Shown piece after piece: positions 63,143-64,000 of a stretch of DNA of 64,000 nucleotides. The position numbers were made by a program, and so were the translations under genes. Position 1 is the first letter of the stretch. Each line of letters opens with the position of its first letter. Location: assembly GCF_902506325.1 (NCBI RefSeq), contig NZ_LR732328.1:1-64000 (forward strand), in the 5' to 3' direction. The DNA is from Limnobacter sp. 130 (lineage in GTDB: Bacteria; Pseudomonadota; Gammaproteobacteria; Burkholderiales; Burkholderiaceae_B). The notes beneath the pieces were generated by a model that saw only the letters and a program-made list of their open reading frames with translations, did no database searches and was not told the DNA's origin.

Positions 63143-63802
63143 ATTCAAGTTTCCGCGAAGGCCGGCACTGACATAGTCGTGAAACAAGCGACGCATTTCT
63201 TTGGGACCATCGGCCTGTGTGGCCAAGGGCAACAAAGCTTCGTCATGCATCACCATTGAAAAGTCGGCCAGGCCATGAATGGCTGTATTCACTGCCAGAT
63301 GAATTTTGAATCGCAATTGGGTTTCCGAGTATTGCGGCAGCATGTTCAGCAGGGTGGGCGCGTACACGGCCATATACGGGTTGAAAAACCTGGTCAGGAA
63401 ACGTTGCCCCTGTTCACCGGTTTGCCAGGTAAGGCGTGACAAAAACTGAATGCAAACAGCCCCGGTTTGCCCGCTGGCAAACAGTTTCAGAAACGGGTCA
63501 AAAATCAATTCACTCAACTTGGTCCATTCGCGGTGCTCGGGCAAGCCCAGCGCAAATTCTGCGTGGGCCTGTTTGCAGTACACATCCAACTGAGCATTCA
63601 CAAATTCAACCACTTCCTCTACCAGTTTTTCTTTGGTTTTGAAGTGGTAGTGCACTGCCGAGCGGTTGTTCTGGCCCGATAACTGCCGAATTCGGCTAAG
63701 CGTGACCGCCTCAATGCCATGGTGTGCAAATTCAATCAGCGCAATCCGTAACAGCTGTTCGCGAGTATCAATAACAGGTGCAGCGTCGGCAGGTTTATTC
63801 AT
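63137..63802 (-). CDS. TetR/AcrR-family regulator
   Basis: 221 residues. The N-terminal helix-turn-helix (LLRIALIEFAHHGIEAVTLSRIRQLSGQNNRSAVHYHFKTKEKLV) is clear; the C-terminus is a TetR ligand domain. It converges on the photolyase (6-base overlap at the ends) and diverges from the lipoprotein gene at 63904. The palindrome at 63838-63859 sits between them and is likely its operator. Confidence 0.88.
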   Translation of the reverse strand: MNKPADAAPVIDTREQLLRIALIEFAHHGIEAVTLSRIRQLSGQNNRSAVHYHFKTKEKLVEEVVEFVNAQLDVYCKQAHAEFALGLPEHREWTKLSELIFDPFLKLFASGQTGAVCIQFLSRLTWQTGEQGQRFLTRFFNPYMAVYAPTLLNMLPQYSETQLRFKIHLAVNTAIHGLADFSMVMHDEALLPLATQADGPKEMRRLFHDYVSAGLRGNLNS

Positions 63803-63837
63803 GTGATTGTTTTTGTGAGTAAATTTCCACTTGATTC

Positions 63838-63859
63838 GATTAATACCTTGGTATTAATC
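63838..63859. promoter_or_regulatory. Palindromic operator GATTAATACC-TT-GGTATTAATC
   Basis: Perfect 10-bp arms with a TT centre, in the gap between the TetR gene and the divergent lipoprotein gene. Typical size and position for a TetR dimer site controlling both promoters. Confidence 0.7.
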
Positions 63860-63903
63860 TAAACAGATTAAATGAACTATAACTAAAAATTCGGGAGACA
63901 TGC

Positions 63904-64000
63904 GTGAAACTTTCTCAAGTATTCACGACTGCAATTGCTGGCACTGCGCTGGCTTTGCTGGGTGCTTGTTCGTCAGAGGACTTGGGCACTTCAGCCAACA
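63904..64000 (+). CDS. Lipoprotein gene, 5' end only
   Basis: A GTG at 63904, with GGGAGA at about 63893, opens a frame that starts VKLSQVFTTAIAGTALALLG and continues ACSSED. This is a signal peptide with a lipobox (LLGACSS). The window ends after 32 codons. With a divergent TetR gene, a periplasmic adaptor of an RND efflux pump is a common arrangement, but the visible part cannot confirm it. Confidence 0.7.
   Translation, partial: MKLSQVFTTAIAGTALALLGACSSEDLGTSAN

Noticed and set aside
1-64000. CRISPR array
   Set aside because: I saw no regularly spaced direct repeats of 25-40 bases and no cas genes anywhere in the window.

Overview
The window looks like a piece of a betaproteobacterial (Burkholderiales) chromosome, probably close to Limnobacter. 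This is inference from gene content: a ferredoxin/reductase/AlkB fusion of the kind I remember from Limnobacter, a CYP153 operon, a BluB-type cobalamin locus and TIGR02450, lipocalin and CSD-DUF1294 genes. No rRNA and no complete tRNA is present, so the taxon is not proven. Base composition splits the window by eye. Positions 1 to about 28,900 are clearly more AT-rich than most of the rest, and 49,931-55,400 is a second AT-rich block inside GC-rich sequence.

Region A (1-20,886) is an alkane catabolic region. A putative fatty-acid/hydrocarbon uptake set (solute-binding protein, FadL-like porin, lipoprotein) sits beside an AraC regulator. One operon carries a three-part ferredoxin-FNR-AlkB hydroxylase, a GMC alcohol dehydrogenase, an aldehyde dehydrogenase and an AraC regulator. 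A second operon carries a ferredoxin, a CYP153 P450 and a ferredoxin reductase, with another AraC gene divergent. A TetR gene faces a thioesterase/thioesterase/hydrolase/GMC operon across a clear palindromic operator. Related repeats (core GTCATTT / GTTATTT) lie upstream of both hydroxylase operons and suggest shared AraC-type control. Together these genes would take n-alkanes to alcohol, aldehyde and fatty acid.

Region B (20,887-29,000) looks like the end of a genomic island. It holds a decayed IS3/IS150-type transposase, then a tightly coupled minus-strand operon: DUF3800 protein, 49-residue small ORF, an 1811-residue protein with one canonical and one degenerate tyrosine-recombinase domain, and a 307-residue orphan. 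Just outside the operon is a 25-bp stretch (28,900-28,924) with the exact geometry of a tRNA 3' end, including CCA, but no 5' half. I read this as an attachment-site remnant, with region A possibly being cargo. This operon is my main candidate for an undescribed system.

Region C (29,016-37,392) begins with a putative toxin (glycine-zipper C-terminus), an overlapping small membrane protein (candidate immunity protein) and a truncated homologue of that protein. Housekeeping and accessory genes follow: a CaCA exchanger, SRPBCC proteins, a HEAT-repeat protein, a broken HD hydrolase, a CSD-DUF1294 protein, an SDR/AraC pair, a lipocalin and a small Trp-rich protein.

Region D (37,440-49,930) is a cobalamin riboswitch followed by a 13-gene B12 uptake, salvage and late-assembly operon (btuB, cobU, btuF, btuC, btuD, cobO, bluB, cbiB, cobD-like, cobQ, cobT, cobS, cobC). 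No corrin-ring synthesis genes are present.

Region E (49,931-55,400) is a putative defence module: a NACHT-like STAND ATPase with a C-terminal PD-(D/E)XK nuclease motif, preceded by an AAA_14/DUF4143 ATPase whose start codon abuts a 16-bp-arm palindrome.

Region F (55,406-60,720) is a glycan operon (DegT aminotransferase, ATP-grasp, Gfo/Idh oxidoreductase, HMW1C-like GT41 glycosyltransferase). It is followed by uppP, a photolyase, a TetR gene with a palindromic operator, and the first codons of a lipoprotein gene cut by the window end.
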